Source: Parasphingorhabdus sp. SCSIO 66989 (GTDB lineage Bacteria > Pseudomonadota > Alphaproteobacteria > Sphingomonadales > Sphingomonadaceae). From it: a stretch of DNA of 64,000 nucleotides. Below the pieces are notes generated by a model. The model searched no databases. It had not been told where the DNA came from and worked only from the letters and a program-made list of their open reading frames with translations. The DNA lies in NCBI RefSeq assembly GCF_032852305.1, contig NZ_CP136594.1:496001-560000 (forward strand). Direction: 5' to 3'. Every line of letters starts with the position of its first letter. Position 1 is the first letter of the stretch. Shown here piece after piece: positions 52,762-62,260 of this stretch. The position numbers were made by a program, and so were the translations under genes.

Positions 52762-55700
52762 ATGACCGACAGCAACGCGCCCGAAAAGCCAGACTATAAA
52801 GACACGGTGTTCCTGCCCAAAACGCCCTTCCCGATGAAGGCGGGATTGGCCAATAAGGAGCCGGGCATTCTCGACCGCTGGCGCGACGAAAAGCTGTATG
52901 AAACGCTGCGCGAGCGGCGCAAGGGGCGCGAGACCTTCATCCTGCATGATGGCCCGCCCTATGCCAATGGCGATATCCATATCGGCCATTCATTGAACAA
53001 GATCCTCAAGGATCTGGTGGTGCGCACCCAGAGCCTGCTCGGCAAGGATGCGCCCTATGTCCCCGGCTGGGATTGCCATGGCCTGCCGATCGAATGGAAG
53101 ATCGAGGAACAATATCGCAAGAAAAAGCGCAACAAGGATGAGGTGCCTGCGTCCGAATTCCGCGCCGAATGCCGCGATTATGCCGATAAATGGGTCAATG
53201 TGCAGCGCGGTCAGTTTCAGCGCCTCGGCGTAATGGGCCGCTGGGACCAGCCCTATCTCACTATGGATTATGCCGCTGAGGCAGAGATTGTCGCCGAGCT
53301 GCTGAAATTCGCCGAAAGCGGCCAACTCTATCGCGGTGCCAAGCCGGTGATGTGGTCGCCGGTGGAGAAGACAGCGCTCGCCGAGGCCGAGGTGGAATAT
53401 GAGGATATCACCTCGACGCAGATTGATGTGGCGTTTGAGATTGTTGAGGCGCCGAATTGTCCGGAAATTCAGGAACTAATCGATAAGGGCGAGAAGGTCC
53501 ATGCGGCGATCTGGACGACAACGCCTTGGACGATCCCGGTCAATCAGGCGCTCGCTTATGGCGAGGAGGTTGATTATTGTCTTTACCAGATCAACTTGGA
53601 CGTTGGACGTGGTGCAGGTGGCCATAGTGATGCAACAAGTGTTTTACAGGCTCTAGCAGAGACACCAATCGCTCAGGGGCGCAGGCTCTTGATAGCCAGT
53701 GCGCTGGCGGAGAGCGTTTCTAAGCGGCTTGAAAGAATGGCTGCTGTTCTGCTTCCACCTGGACTTAAGGAAGCTGACCTTACCGTTGAGTTGAGCCCGG
53801 TCTCATTGGGCGGAACTTATGACATTAAAGGCTCCCAGCTCGCTGGAGCGATCGCCCAGCATCCCATGGCTGACCATTTCTCCTCTCCCCTTGCGGGAGA
53901 GGAGCGAGACTTGGCGAGGAACGAGCCTAGTCGCAGCGGAGAGGGGTCTGCGGCTAGGTCCGATGAGTCATTTGGCGCGCAGACGCGCGCCGACCCCTCT
54001 CCCCAACCCTCCCCCGCAAGGGGGGAGGGAGCTTTGGTGGATTTCTTCACCAAGCCGCGCCCCTTCCTTCCTGGGGATTTTGTCACCACCGATGCGGGTA
54101 CAGGTCTGGTCCATATGGCGCCCGATCATGGCGAGGACGACTTTGATCTATGCAAGTCGCATGGCATCAATCCGGTGTTCGCGGTCGATAGTGATGGGCA
54201 ATATCGGGAAGATTGGGCTTGGCTGCCGCGCTCGGGATCGGTGATCAACAAGAAGTTTGTCGCTGTCGACGGGCCGATCTGTAACGATCTTCGCGAGGCG
54301 GGGGCGTTGCTTTCGGCGTCGGATGATTTTGCCCATAGCTACCCGCATAGCTGGCGCTCCAAGGCGAAGATCATCTATCGCTGCACCCCGCAATGGTTTG
54401 TGCCGATGGACAGCGACCTCACCCATTTGCCCGCAAAGTCCTTGCAGGAAAAAGGCTGGGAGGATGAAGGCGGCGCGGTCGATATGAATGACGAGACGCT
54501 CTGCGCCTCGCCGACATTGCGCGAAGTGGCACTCGACGAGATCCGCAACAAAATCCGCTTTGTGCCCGAGCGCGGCCAGCGGCGGCTGGAGTCGATGGTG
54601 GAGGGTCGCCCCGATTGGGTGTTGTCGCGTCAACGTGCCTGGGGTGTGCCGATTGCGCTGTATGTCAATCGCAAGAGTGGCGAGTATCTTAATGATCCGG
54701 CGGTCAATGAGCGGATTATCGCAGCGTTCAGACAGGGCGGGGCCGATGCCTGGTTTGAGGCCGATCATCAGGCACTGCTCGGCAACAGCTATGACTTGGC
54801 CGATTATGAGGTCATCACCGATATTTTGGATGTCTGGTTCGACAGCGGCTCGACCCACGCCTTTGTCCTCGAAAGCGAGCGCTGGCCCGAACTTGACAGC
54901 CCGGCGGACCTCTATCTTGAAGGGTCTGATCAGCATCGTGGCTGGTTCCAGTCGAGCCTGCTCGAAAGTGGCGGCACCCGCGGTCGCGCGCCTTACAAGG
55001 CGTTGCTGACCCATGGCATGACGCTCGACAAGAACGGCAAGAAAATGTCGAAGTCGCTGGGCAATACGCTCGACCCGCAAAAGGTCATCAATGTGCAGGG
55101 TGCGGATATTTTGCGGCTATGGGCGGCGAGTGTTGATTTTACCGAGGATCACCGCATTGGCGATGAAATCCTCAAAACCGTGTCGGACAGTTATCGCAAG
55201 CTGCGCAATACCTTCCGCTATATGCTGGGTGGGCTTTCCGATTTTGACGAGGCCGAAAAAATGCCTGTCGCCGATATGCCCGAGCTGGAGCGCTATATGC
55301 TGCACCGGCTGGCGGCGCTGGATGCCGAGCTGAAGCAGGCGGTCAATGATTTCGCCTTTGGCAAATATGTCCGCGCGCTTTCCGATTTCGCCAATGAGGA
55401 TCTGTCGGCCTTTTTCTTCGATATCCGCAAGGACTGCCTCTATTGCGACGTCAATCCCGAGACCGGGACACAGACCGATAAGCGGCGCGCCTATCGCACG
55501 GTCTTGGACGTGATGTTCCACGCCATGACGCGCTATATCGCGCCGGTGCTATGCTTCACCGCCGAAGAGGTGTGGCAAACCCGCTATCCTGATGCGGACA
55601 GTGTGCATCTGCTCGAATGGCCCGAGGTGGATGCGCGCTGGGCCGATAATGATCTGGCCGCGAAATGGGACAGGTTGCGCGATCAGCGCGAGGCAGTGAC

Positions 55701-55959
55701 CGAGGCGATTGAGCCATTGCGGCAGGAAAAGACCATCCGCTCCAGCCTGGAGGCAGAGATTGTCTTTCCGCATGAAGACCTTGCCGTATCGCCGGAAGAC
55801 TTTGCCGAAATCTGTATCATCGCCGGTGTTGCCGATGGCAAAGAGCTGTCGGTCACCAAAACCACCAACCATAAATGCGGTCGTTGCTGGCGGTTAATCC
55901 CCGATGTGGCATTTGACGGCGGCTTGTGCGACCGCTGCAGCAGCGTGTTGAACGGATAA
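52762..55959 (+). CDS. ileS: Isoleucine-tRNA ligase
   Basis: Class I synthetase of about 1065 residues. The HIGH motif is PPYANGDIHIGHSLNKILKD, the KMSKS motif is NGKKMSKSLGNTLDP, and the C-terminal zinc-binding pair is HKCGRCWRLIP and CDRCSSVLNG. The Met at 52762 (MTDSNAPEKPDYKDTV) starts the conserved part; an earlier in-frame Met overlaps ribF. Within the editing domain, between IAQHPMADHF and TKPRPFLPGDFV, about 50 residues with the look of a repeat translation (PLAGEERDL, PSPQPSPARGEG) interrupt the usual sequence but keep the frame. Activity is probably preserved, since all essential motifs remain. Confidence 0.96.
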   Translation: MTDSNAPEKPDYKDTVFLPKTPFPMKAGLANKEPGILDRWRDEKLYETLRERRKGRETFILHDGPPYANGDIHIGHSLNKILKDLVVRTQSLLGKDAPYVPGWDCHGLPIEWKIEEQYRKKKRNKDEVPASEFRAECRDYADKWVNVQRGQFQRLGVMGRWDQPYLTMDYAAEAEIVAELLKFAESGQLYRGAKPVMWSPVEKTALAEAEVEYEDITSTQIDVAFEIVEAPNCPEIQELIDKGEKVHAAIWTTTPWTIPVNQALAYGEEVDYCLYQINLDVGRGAGGHSDATSVLQALAETPIAQGRRLLIASALAESVSKRLERMAAVLLPPGLKEADLTVELSPVSLGGTYDIKGSQLAGAIAQHPMADHFSSPLAGEERDLARNEPSRSGEGSAARSDESFGAQTRADPSPQPSPARGEGALVDFFTKPRPFLPGDFVTTDAGTGLVHMAPDHGEDDFDLCKSHGINPVFAVDSDGQYREDWAWLPRSGSVINKKFVAVDGPICNDLREAGALLSASDDFAHSYPHSWRSKAKIIYRCTPQWFVPMDSDLTHLPAKSLQEKGWEDEGGAVDMNDETLCASPTLREVALDEIRNKIRFVPERGQRRLESMVEGRPDWVLSRQRAWGVPIALYVNRKSGEYLNDPAVNERIIAAFRQGGADAWFEADHQALLGNSYDLADYEVITDILDVWFDSGSTHAFVLESERWPELDSPADLYLEGSDQHRGWFQSSLLESGGTRGRAPYKALLTHGMTLDKNGKKMSKSLGNTLDPQKVINVQGADILRLWAASVDFTEDHRIGDEILKTVSDSYRKLRNTFRYMLGGLSDFDEAEKMPVADMPELERYMLHRLAALDAELKQAVNDFAFGKYVRALSDFANEDLSAFFFDIRKDCLYCDVNPETGTQTDKRRAYRTVLDVMFHAMTRYIAPVLCFTAEEVWQTRYPDADSVHLLEWPEVDARWADNDLAAKWDRLRDQREAVTEAIEPLRQEKTIRSSLEAEIVFPHEDLAVSPEDFAEICIIAGVADGKELSVTKTTNHKCGRCWRLIPDVAFDGGLCDRCSSVLNG
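53878..54036. repeat. Palindromic repeat inserted in frame within ileS
   Basis: The block starts with CTCTCCCCTTGCGGGAGAGG at about 53883 and ends with CTCCCCCGCAAGGGGGGAGG at about 54009, with CGGAGAGGGGTC and GACCCCTCTCCCC arms between. These are the CCCTTGCGGG-type palindromes often found between genes in sphingomonads. Here it lies inside an essential gene and is translated as roughly 50 extra residues without a stop. Confidence 0.75.
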
Positions 55960-55963
55960 AGTG

Positions 55964-56506
55964 ATGGGGCAGGTGGACGAAAAGGCGAAAGGCTATCGGC
56001 GGCAGGGGCTGTTTCTGGCGGTCTTTGTGTTTCTGCTCGATCAGGCGGTGAAATATATGGTGACCGTGCCGCTGTCGCTCGAATCGCGGGTGAGCGTCGA
56101 GGTCATGCCCTTCTTCAACCTGACCTGGGCGAAGAATTTTGGCGTGTCCATGGGGTTGCTGACGGCGGAAAGTCCGATGCAGCGCTGGTTACTGGTGGCG
56201 CTGACCGGGCTTATCGCGGCGATCGTGCTGGTGTGGATGTTCCGCGAGAAATTACGCGGTGATATCTGGGCGCTGGCGCTGATATTGGGCGGCGCGCTGG
56301 GTAATATTGTTGATCGGGTGCGGCTGGGCTATGTTGTCGATTATGCCGATCTCCATTTTGAATGGGGCGGGCAGATGATCAGACCGTTTCTGATCTTCAA
56401 CATTGCCGATGCCGCGATCACTATTGGCGTCGTGTTGCTATTGCTGCGCGCGCTGCTGATTGGAGACAAGGCGCGCGAGGCGGCGCAAGAGGGCGCGGTT
56501 GAGTGA
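55964..56506 (+). CDS. lspA: Lipoprotein signal peptidase (signal peptidase II)
   Basis: The inner-membrane aspartyl protease that removes lipoprotein signal peptides. The 180-residue product has four membrane helices. The catalytic Asp pair is in GNIVDRVRLGYVVDYADLHF and RPFLIFNIADAAITIGVVLL. The N-terminal FLLDQAVKYMV motif also matches. A GTG 3 bp earlier is an alternative start. It follows ileS almost directly, the classic ileS-lspA order, and precedes a lipoprotein gene. Confidence 0.95.
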   Translation: MGQVDEKAKGYRRQGLFLAVFVFLLDQAVKYMVTVPLSLESRVSVEVMPFFNLTWAKNFGVSMGLLTAESPMQRWLLVALTGLIAAIVLVWMFREKLRGDIWALALILGGALGNIVDRVRLGYVVDYADLHFEWGGQMIRPFLIFNIADAAITIGVVLLLLRALLIGDKAREAAQEGAVE

Positions 56507-56552
56507 CGAAAACGGATTTTCCGGGGGCCGGAATGAAGAGTGGGAGACAAAA

Positions 56553-56975
56553 ATGCACATGACTGTGCGTATTGCAGCGAAATTTGCCGCCGTGGCCGGA
56601 CTGGCTTTTGGCCTTGCCGCATGTGGCTCAACCAATGTCTTTGACCGGGATCGGCCGGATGAATTTGCCGTGTCGCGTCAGGCGCCCTTGGTGATCCCGC
56701 CCGATTTCGCGCTTGAACCACCGCGTCCCGGTGCGCCGCGTCCGCAACAGGATAGTGCCAGCGATCAGGCGCTTGAAGCGCTGTTTGGCGGGCTACAGGC
56801 GCGCAGCGCGACTGAGAGCTCTGCTATTCGTCGGGCCGGAGATGCCGACCCTTCCATTCGTTCGACCGTGTCCGATCCGGGCACCAACACCGTCGACAAG
56901 GGAACCGTAGTGCGTGATATTATCTCGGCACCTGAAGGCGATGGCCGTGAGGCACAGAGCAGTATTCCCGAATAA
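56553..56975 (+). CDS. bamF: DUF3035 lipoprotein, BamF-like
   Basis: BamF is an accessory lipoprotein of the outer-membrane protein assembly complex in alphaproteobacteria. The 140-residue product has a lipobox signal (VAGLAFGLAACGSTNVF). The short conserved DUF3035 core follows, RPDEFAVSRQAPLVIPPDFA and then LEPPRPGAPRPQ. The rest is disordered. The Met at 56553 begins the signal peptide; the frame extends earlier into lspA without meaning. It lies 46 bp after lspA, the enzyme that matures it. Confidence 0.85.
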   Translation: MHMTVRIAAKFAAVAGLAFGLAACGSTNVFDRDRPDEFAVSRQAPLVIPPDFALEPPRPGAPRPQQDSASDQALEALFGGLQARSATESSAIRRAGDADPSIRSTVSDPGTNTVDKGTVVRDIISAPEGDGREAQSSIPE

Positions 56976-56977
56976 GG

Positions 56978-56997
56978 TCTAGGGCGCGACCCTAGAG
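56978..56997 (+). terminator. Terminator-like hairpin after bamF
   Basis: TCTAGGG-CGCGA-CCCTAGA forms a perfect 7-bp stem. The T-run after it (TCTTTTT) comes from the left end of the IS630-type element, so the insertion at a TA next to the hairpin may have created or improved the terminator. Confidence 0.5.
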
Positions 56998-57083
56998 TCT
57001 TTTTCATTTAGATTGAATCTGGGGATTCCCTTTTTTCGATATTTGTGATTCAAGCTGCTGGCTGGGCAAGGAGGCCAGCAGTT

Positions 57084-57506
57084 ATGGCACGAGCTTATTC
57101 TGACGATCTACGAGAGCGCGCAGCTGCTGCGGTGGTTTCGGGACGCAGCTGCCGAGAGGTTGCTGATTTGTTTGGTGTGAGTGTGGCCAGTGTGGTGAAG
57201 TGGTCACAGCGCCGTCGCCGGGAGGGTAGCGCTGCTGCCCGGCGCATGGGTGGTTATCGCAAGCGTCAGCTTGAGCCGCACCGGTCGTTTATCATCGAGC
57301 GGTTGCAGGCTCAGCCTGATCTGACCCTTTACCAACTGACGGCAGAACTGTCCGAGCGCGGCATCGTCACCAGCCCGGCTTCGGTTTGGCGGATGGTTCG
57401 TTCGGCCGGTCTCAGCTTCAAAAAAAAGTCTCTTCGCCATCGAGCAACTGCGGCCAAAAGTGGCGCGGCGGCGGGCACAATGGAAGAAATATCAAGGCCG
57501 ACTTGA
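57084..57506 (+). CDS. IS630 transposase, N-terminal part
   Basis: About 140 residues with a helix-turn-helix DNA-binding region: [20 protein letters not shown], then [20 protein letters not shown], then the second [23 protein letters not shown] with WRMVRSAGL. The conserved frame passes through eight A (57420-57427) at FKKKS, after which true homology continues in the other frame ([17 protein letters not shown]). Moving between the frames needs loss of one A (+1 or -2), which could occur by slippage on the run. An indel that inactivated the gene is the alternative. Confidence 0.88.
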   Translation: MARAYSDDLRERAAAAVVSGRSCREVADLFGVSVASVVKWSQRRRREGSAAARRMGGYRKRQLEPHRSFIIERLQAQPDLTLYQLTAELSERGIVTSPASVWRMVRSAGLSFKKKSLRHRATAAKSGAAAGTMEEISRPT

Positions 57507-58026
57507 TCCCAAGCGCCTCGTCTTCATCGACGAGACCTGGACCAAGACCAACATGACACCGCTACGCGGCTGGGCACCGCGCGGCAGCAAGCTGATCCCT
57601 CGTGCGCCCTTCGGCAGTTGGCGTACACTGACATTCCTTGCCGCTCTGCGCCATGATCGCATCGATGCGCCATGCGTCATTGACGGGCCAATTAACGGCC
57701 AACTCTTTACTGCTTATGTCGAGCAGTTCCTTGTGCCTACACTCTCACCTGGTGACATCGTCATCATGGACAATCTGGGTAGCCACAAGGGACAGGCCGT
57801 GCGCAGGGCAATCCGCAGTGTAGGTGCCAGACTGTTCTTCCTCCCACCCTACAGTCCAGACCTCAACCCTATCGAACAGGCCTTTGCCAAGCTGAAAACC
57901 CTGTTGCGTAAAGCCAAAGAGCGATCCGTCGAAGCAACATGGCAGCGCATCGGGAAACTGCTCGATACCTTCTCTCCGCAAGAATGCGCCAACTATCTCA
58001 GAAACTCAGGATATGCTTCAATCTAA
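57460..58026 (+). CDS. IS630 transposase, DDE catalytic part
   Basis: The second frame holds the catalytic domain: [20 protein letters not shown] (first Asp), [15 protein letters not shown] (second Asp) and [20 protein letters not shown] (Glu). This is the complete DDE set of the IS630/Tc1 superfamily. A GTG at 57460 could start it alone, but the homology runs upstream without a start to the A-run near 57427, so it is meant to be a fusion with the N-terminal part. Confidence 0.88.
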   Translation: MARRRAQWKKYQGRLDPKRLVFIDETWTKTNMTPLRGWAPRGSKLIPRAPFGSWRTLTFLAALRHDRIDAPCVIDGPINGQLFTAYVEQFLVPTLSPGDIVIMDNLGSHKGQAVRRAIRSVGARLFFLPPYSPDLNPIEQAFAKLKTLLRKAKERSVEATWQRIGKLLDTFSPQECANYLRNSGYASI

Positions 58027-58038
58027 ATGAAAAAGAGT

Positions 58039-58377
58039 CTAAGCCTGTGCTTCCGATGGCTGCGCGCGGGGCACATGCGCATCGCCCCATTTGGTAATTT
58101 CCGCATAAATCGGCGCTATCGCCTTTCCGGATTCGGTTAGGCGATAGAGCGCGCGCTTGCTGTCAGGCGGGTCGCGTTGCAGCAAACCTGCCTTGCACAG
58201 CATCGCCAGCCTGTCGCTGAGTACGGCACGAGAAATCGGCATGCGGTTCAGCCATCCGTCAAAGCGCGTCTCGCCGAGCAGCGCATCGCGCAATATCAGC
58301 ATCGCCCAGCGATCGCCCAATATACGCGAGGCACGGCCCACCGGGCAGGGCGAGGCAGAGGGTTTATAGTCCGGCAT
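58039..58377 (-). CDS. HxlR family transcriptional regulator
   Basis: The 112-residue product shows the HxlR winged helix: CPVGRASRILGDRWAMLILR, ETRFDGWLNRMPISRAVLSD, RLAMLCKAGLLQRDPP and then YRLTESGKAIAPI. The Cys near residue 11 is typical for redox- or aldehyde-responsive members. The IS630-type element abuts its stop codon, whose TAG uses the TA target; the reading frame is not altered. It is divergent from the PaaI-type thioesterase gene, with an operator-like palindrome between, so it probably controls both. Confidence 0.9.
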   Translation of the reverse strand: MPDYKPSASPCPVGRASRILGDRWAMLILRDALLGETRFDGWLNRMPISRAVLSDRLAMLCKAGLLQRDPPDSKRALYRLTESGKAIAPIYAEITKWGDAHVPRAQPSEAQA

Positions 58378-58434
58378 TGATATTTCCAGCAGTCATAGCC
58401 CCTAAATGGCTTGCGTTGGGCAATAAGGCAAGGC

Positions 58435-58459
58435 ATTAAGTCTGTGATACAGACTTAAT
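58435..58459. promoter_or_regulatory. Probable HxlR operator
   Basis: ATTAAGTCTGT-GAT-ACAGACTTAAT has perfect 11-bp arms. It lies 11 bp upstream of the thioesterase start and 57 bp upstream of hxlR. Its position would block transcription of both divergent genes. Binding by this HxlR protein is inferred from proximity. Confidence 0.65.
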
Positions 58460-58470
58460 GGAGATAGATC

Positions 58471-58920
58471 ATGTCCGATTCCCCGGCACGTCCCCGTTTG
58501 GCCAATAATGATGAAGCCGTAGCGTATATGAAGAAATTTGCGGTGCAGGGCTCCGGCTTCTCCCGCCATTTGGGCGTCGAACCGATTCGCTGCTGGGAAG
58601 GCGAGTCCGAGCTGGTGCTAGAAGTGCGCGATGATATGACCCAGCATCATGGCTTTGCTCATGGCGCTATTGTCGGGCTGATGGCGGACAATGCCTGTGC
58701 CTGGGCCGGGGCGTCGGTAATCGGTGATGTTGTTACCGGCGGCTACACGATCAATTTTCTCAATCCCGCGATTGGCAGCCATTTGCGCGCCAAAGGGCAG
58801 GTGGTTAAAGCGGGCAAGCGTCAGGTGATCGTTCGCGCTGATGTCTGGGCCGAGTCAGAAGGCAAAGAGCCGACCCATGTGGCGACAGCACAGGCGACGA
58901 TCATCCCAACCGGGCGGTAA
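58471..58920 (+). CDS. PaaI family hotdog thioesterase
   Basis: A hotdog-fold protein of 149 residues. The PaaI-type active site is HHGFAHGAIVGLMADNACAW (Asp and His region), with GGYTINFLNPAIGSHLRAKG and the strand QVIVRADVWAESEG. It probably hydrolyses an acyl- or aryl-CoA thioester. GGAG precedes the start. It is divergent from hxlR and likely repressed by it. The stop abuts, without gap, the stop of the convergent hypothetical gene. Confidence 0.9.
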   Translation: MSDSPARPRLANNDEAVAYMKKFAVQGSGFSRHLGVEPIRCWEGESELVLEVRDDMTQHHGFAHGAIVGLMADNACAWAGASVIGDVVTGGYTINFLNPAIGSHLRAKGQVVKAGKRQVIVRADVWAESEGKEPTHVATAQATIIPTGR

Positions 58921-59526
58921 TCACTGCTCATGATTGGGCAGGCCGTTTTGCGCGCGGCTTTGCATCAGCTTGTCGCGGTTGCGATCAATATTGTCCGCCA
59001 GCCCAAGCATGCCTTGTCGCTGCTCGGCATTTTGTGCCGCGCAGTTCTGGCCGTAATCATAGGTGTTAGCAGCGTTCTCATCCCATTTGGCGACGTCACG
59101 GATAATCTTGCTCCAGCGTGAGGGATAGCCACCAATATAGCGATTAACCGTATCGCCCACCTGATAGTTCATCGAGCTGAACAAGGCTTGCTCACCATCG
59201 GGAGCGATACCTTCGACACAGCTTAGCCGCACGCGCCAGCGCAACTGCCCGGCATAATACCAGAAGGTGGCGCGCTCCTTCTCTCCGGCCTCAAACAGGC
59301 GCAGCGCAAGCACATAATAGTCCAGCGGTTGCCGCTGGCTTATGCTTGCTTCCAATTGCTCCAGCGGAACATTTTGCGCTTCAAGCTGAGTGGTTTCGGC
59401 GGTGGCAGTCATATGCAGAAGCGTACTCGCCACAGAGGTCCTGTCTTTGGCAATGCTTGCCTTGCCGACACCAAAGTCTGCCAAGGCCGCTATAACCGCC
59501 AGCGCGGCGATCAGGCCTGAGCGCAT
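58921..59526 (-). CDS. Hypothetical secreted protein downstream of dxs
   Basis: The 201-residue product has a signal peptide-like start ([20 protein letters not shown]). The mature part includes [20 protein letters not shown], a TPR-like helical pair, then [19 protein letters not shown] and [18 protein letters not shown] with two Cys. I do not recognise the family. The start lies inside the end of dxs (16-bp overlap), so translation is coupled to dxs. Confidence 0.6.
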   Translation of the reverse strand: MRSGLIAALAVIAALADFGVGKASIAKDRTSVASTLLHMTATAETTQLEAQNVPLEQLEASISQRQPLDYYVLALRLFEAGEKERATFWYYAGQLRWRVRLSCVEGIAPDGEQALFSSMNYQVGDTVNRYIGGYPSRWSKIIRDVAKWDENAANTYDYGQNCAAQNAEQRQGMLGLADNIDRNRDKLMQSRAQNGLPNHEQ

Positions 59527-61502
59527 GCTTCGTCATCCGCCGTATCGTCGAGTTCGGCGCCATCAACGCCGGCGCTGTTATGGCGCAGCGCTTTCAGCAC
59601 CGTTTCGACCATGTGCTCGGCGTTGAGACCCGCCTCATCATATTGCTTGTCGGGCGCATCCTGGTCCTGGAAGGCATCAGGCAAACGCATGGTGCGCAGC
59701 TTGAGGCCTGCATCAATCAGCCCAGCATCTGAAGCCATGGTCAACACATGCGCGCCAAGGCCGCCAACAGCGGCTTCCTCAACGGTGATGCAGACATCAT
59801 GGCTGGTCAGCATCTTGGTGATCAGCTCTTCATCCAGCGGTTTGGCAAAGCGCAGATCGGCAACGCTGGTGGAGAGACCCTTGGCATCAAGAGTATCGGC
59901 CGCTTTGAGCGCTTCGGTGAGGCGCGCGCCAAGCGAGAGGATCGCCACTTTCTTGCCCTCGCGGACAATGCGGCCCTTGCCGATCTCCAGCTTCTCCGGA
60001 ACCTCGGGCAACGGAACGCCTGTGCCGGCACCGCGCGGATAGCGAAAGGCAATGGGGCCATCATTATATTCGGCTGCGGTATAGGTCATATGCACCAGCT
60101 CGGCCTCATCGCTGGGTGCCATCACCACCATATTGGGCAGGGTGGCGAGATAGGTGATATCGAATGATCCGGCATGGGTGCAGCCATCGGCACCGACCAG
60201 ACCGGCGCGGTCAATTGCAAAGCGCACCGGCAGGTTCTGGATCGCGACATCATGCACCACCTGATCATAGGCGCGCTGCAGGAAGGTGGAATAGATCGCA
60301 GCGAACGGCTTCATGCCCTGCGCCGCCAGACCGGCGGCAAAGGTTACGCCATGCTGCTCGGCAATACCGACGTCAAAGGCGCGATCGGGATGGGCCTTGG
60401 CAAATTTGTCCACGCCGGTGCCCGAGGGCATGGCGGCGGTGATGGCGCAGATTTTGGGGTCATTATCGGCCAGCTTGGCAAGCGTTTCGCCGAAGACATT
60501 TTGATAGGCTGGCGGACCACCGCCTTTGCCCTTGTCCTGCTTGCCGGTGATGACATCGAATTTTGCCACACCATGATATTTGTCTGCGGATTCCTCGGCA
60601 AAGCTATAGCCCTTGCCCTTTTCGGTCACGACATGAATCAGGATCGGGCCTTCTTCGGCATCGCGAACATTTTCCAGCACCGGAATGAGATGGTCGAGAT
60701 TATGGCCATCAATCGGGCCGACATAGTAAAAGCCAAGCTCTTCAAAAAATGTGCCGCCGGTGACCATGCCTTTTGTATGGCTTTCGGCCTTGGACAGGCC
60801 CTTATGCACCCGGCGTGAGATTTTCTGTGTCATCTTGCTGGCGAGCGAGCGCAGGCCGAGATATTCCGAGGATGAAATCAGCCGCGCAAGATAGCCCGAC
60901 AGACCACCCACAGGCGGCGCTATCGACATATCATTGTCGTTGAGGATAACCACCAGACGATTGCCGGCTGCCTCGGCATTGTTCATCGCCTCATAGGCCA
61001 TGCCCGCAGACATGGCGCCATCGCCGATGACAGCAATCGCCTTGCCGGGTTGATCGGCCAGCTTATTGGCGGTGGCAAAGCCGAGCGCCGCGCTGATCGA
61101 GGTAGAGCTATGCGCCGCACCGAACGGATCATAATCGCTTTCGGCACGTTTGGTGAAACCGGAGAGGCCACCGCCCTTGCGCAGAGTGCGGATTCGGTCA
61201 CGGCGTCCGGTGATGATCTTGTGCGGATAGCATTGATGGCCAACATCCCAGACCAACCGGTCGCGCGGGGTATTGAAGACATAGTGGATTGCGGCGGTCA
61301 GTTCGACCACACCCAGACCCGCTCCGAGATGGCCACCCGTAACCGAAACGGTATTGATGACCTCGCTGCGCAATTCATCGCAGAATTGCCGAAGCTGGTC
61401 CGGCTTTAATTTACGCAAATCTTCAGGATAGGTGACCTGGTCGAGCAAAGGGGTTTCTTCAAGAACGCCCGTGTCGGTTTTTGTCTTGTCATTCTCGATC
61501 AT
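59511..61502 (-). CDS. dxs: 1-deoxy-D-xylulose-5-phosphate synthase
   Basis: The thiamine-diphosphate enzyme of the MEP isoprenoid pathway joins pyruvate and glyceraldehyde 3-phosphate. The 663-residue product has [20 protein letters not shown], the ThDP motif [20 protein letters not shown] with NDNDMSI, the catalytic region [20 protein letters not shown], and the C-terminal transketolase-like domain ([17 protein letters not shown]). The length is typical. The hypothetical secreted protein gene overlaps its end. Confidence 0.97.
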   Translation of the reverse strand: MIENDKTKTDTGVLEETPLLDQVTYPEDLRKLKPDQLRQFCDELRSEVINTVSVTGGHLGAGLGVVELTAAIHYVFNTPRDRLVWDVGHQCYPHKIITGRRDRIRTLRKGGGLSGFTKRAESDYDPFGAAHSSTSISAALGFATANKLADQPGKAIAVIGDGAMSAGMAYEAMNNAEAAGNRLVVILNDNDMSIAPPVGGLSGYLARLISSSEYLGLRSLASKMTQKISRRVHKGLSKAESHTKGMVTGGTFFEELGFYYVGPIDGHNLDHLIPVLENVRDAEEGPILIHVVTEKGKGYSFAEESADKYHGVAKFDVITGKQDKGKGGGPPAYQNVFGETLAKLADNDPKICAITAAMPSGTGVDKFAKAHPDRAFDVGIAEQHGVTFAAGLAAQGMKPFAAIYSTFLQRAYDQVVHDVAIQNLPVRFAIDRAGLVGADGCTHAGSFDITYLATLPNMVVMAPSDEAELVHMTYTAAEYNDGPIAFRYPRGAGTGVPLPEVPEKLEIGKGRIVREGKKVAILSLGARLTEALKAADTLDAKGLSTSVADLRFAKPLDEELITKMLTSHDVCITVEEAAVGGLGAHVLTMASDAGLIDAGLKLRTMRLPDAFQDQDAPDKQYDEAGLNAEHMVETVLKALRHNSAGVDGAELDDTADDEACAQA

Positions 61503-61642
61503 AGATATCTAGCCATGCTCTCCATCTGGCAGTGTAATCCTTGCCTGACACTGTCTTAGCGGTTCGATAGGCAAATGTCGAACCTCAACCGCGCCAGCTT
61601 CAAAGCTCATTCTTCGGGGGTTTCTGAGATGAATAGGGAATC

Positions 61643-62134
61643 CTACTTACAGTCGCGACAGCGCCCGCGCACTTCGATTACCGGACGCACATTTGCGAAT
61701 CCAGCCTTGTCTGCAGCATCGCGCAACTGAGCCGAGACGCTATCGTCGTCCATGTGCACCACAGAGCCGCATTTATCGCAGATCATGAAGATACAGTCGT
61801 GCAGGCAATCGGGATGGCTATTGGCCACATAGGCATTGGCGCTCTCTACCCGACGCGCAAGATTGGTTTCGACGAACAGATCCAGGATGCGGTACACGCT
61901 GTTCGGTGCCGCGCGTTTGCCGCGACGCTGGCTCACGGCATCGGCAATATCATAGGCAGAGGCTGGTTTGCTGATATCAGCAAGCGCCGCAAAAACGGTG
62001 GCACGCATCTCAGTCCATCGTTCGCCGGATTGCTCAAGCTTGCGCTGTGCCGCAAGGGTCAAATCTGCGCCGTGATGTTCACGATGTTCATGGTCAGCAC
62101 AGGCATTGGCAGTGTCGGAAGATTGCTGTGTCAT
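61643..62134 (-). CDS. Fur family regulator, Zur-like
   Basis: The 163-residue product has an N-terminal winged helix (MRATVFAALADISKPASAYD, then APNSVYRILDLFVETNLARR) and a C-terminal dimer domain. It has two CxxC zinc sites: MICDKCGSVVHM and GRCRDCK at the very end. A His-rich stretch (ADHEHREHHG) precedes the winged helix. The arrangement resembles Zur more than Fur, since the N-terminal His-rich tail and NSHPDCLHDCIFM match zinc sensors. Target genes are not adjacent, so zinc specificity is an inference. Confidence 0.85.
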   Translation of the reverse strand: MTQQSSDTANACADHEHREHHGADLTLAAQRKLEQSGERWTEMRATVFAALADISKPASAYDIADAVSQRRGKRAAPNSVYRILDLFVETNLARRVESANAYVANSHPDCLHDCIFMICDKCGSVVHMDDDSVSAQLRDAADKAGFANVRPVIEVRGRCRDCK

Positions 62135-62260
62135 GCGACGAATATAGGCGCTTTAATGATGGGCGGCAACAATATGGCGGTGGTTTTGTTTATCGGCTTT
62201 TCTCTGGCCGGTTTCTCGCATATTTGCACGGCAGCAGATTCGCAAAGGGATGAAGGCGAT

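Larger units (their letters stand above)
56995..58039 (+). mobile_element. IS630 family insertion sequence, about 1,045 bp
   Basis: Terminal inverted repeats match at 22 of 23 positions (GAGTCTTTTTCATTTAGATT at left; GACTCTTTTTCATTTAGATT read from the right). Both ends are bordered by TA (56993-56994 and 58040-58041), the duplicated target of IS630/Tc1-type elements. It carries a transposase split over two frames. It landed between the bamF terminator hairpin and the stop codon of hxlR. Confidence 0.93.
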
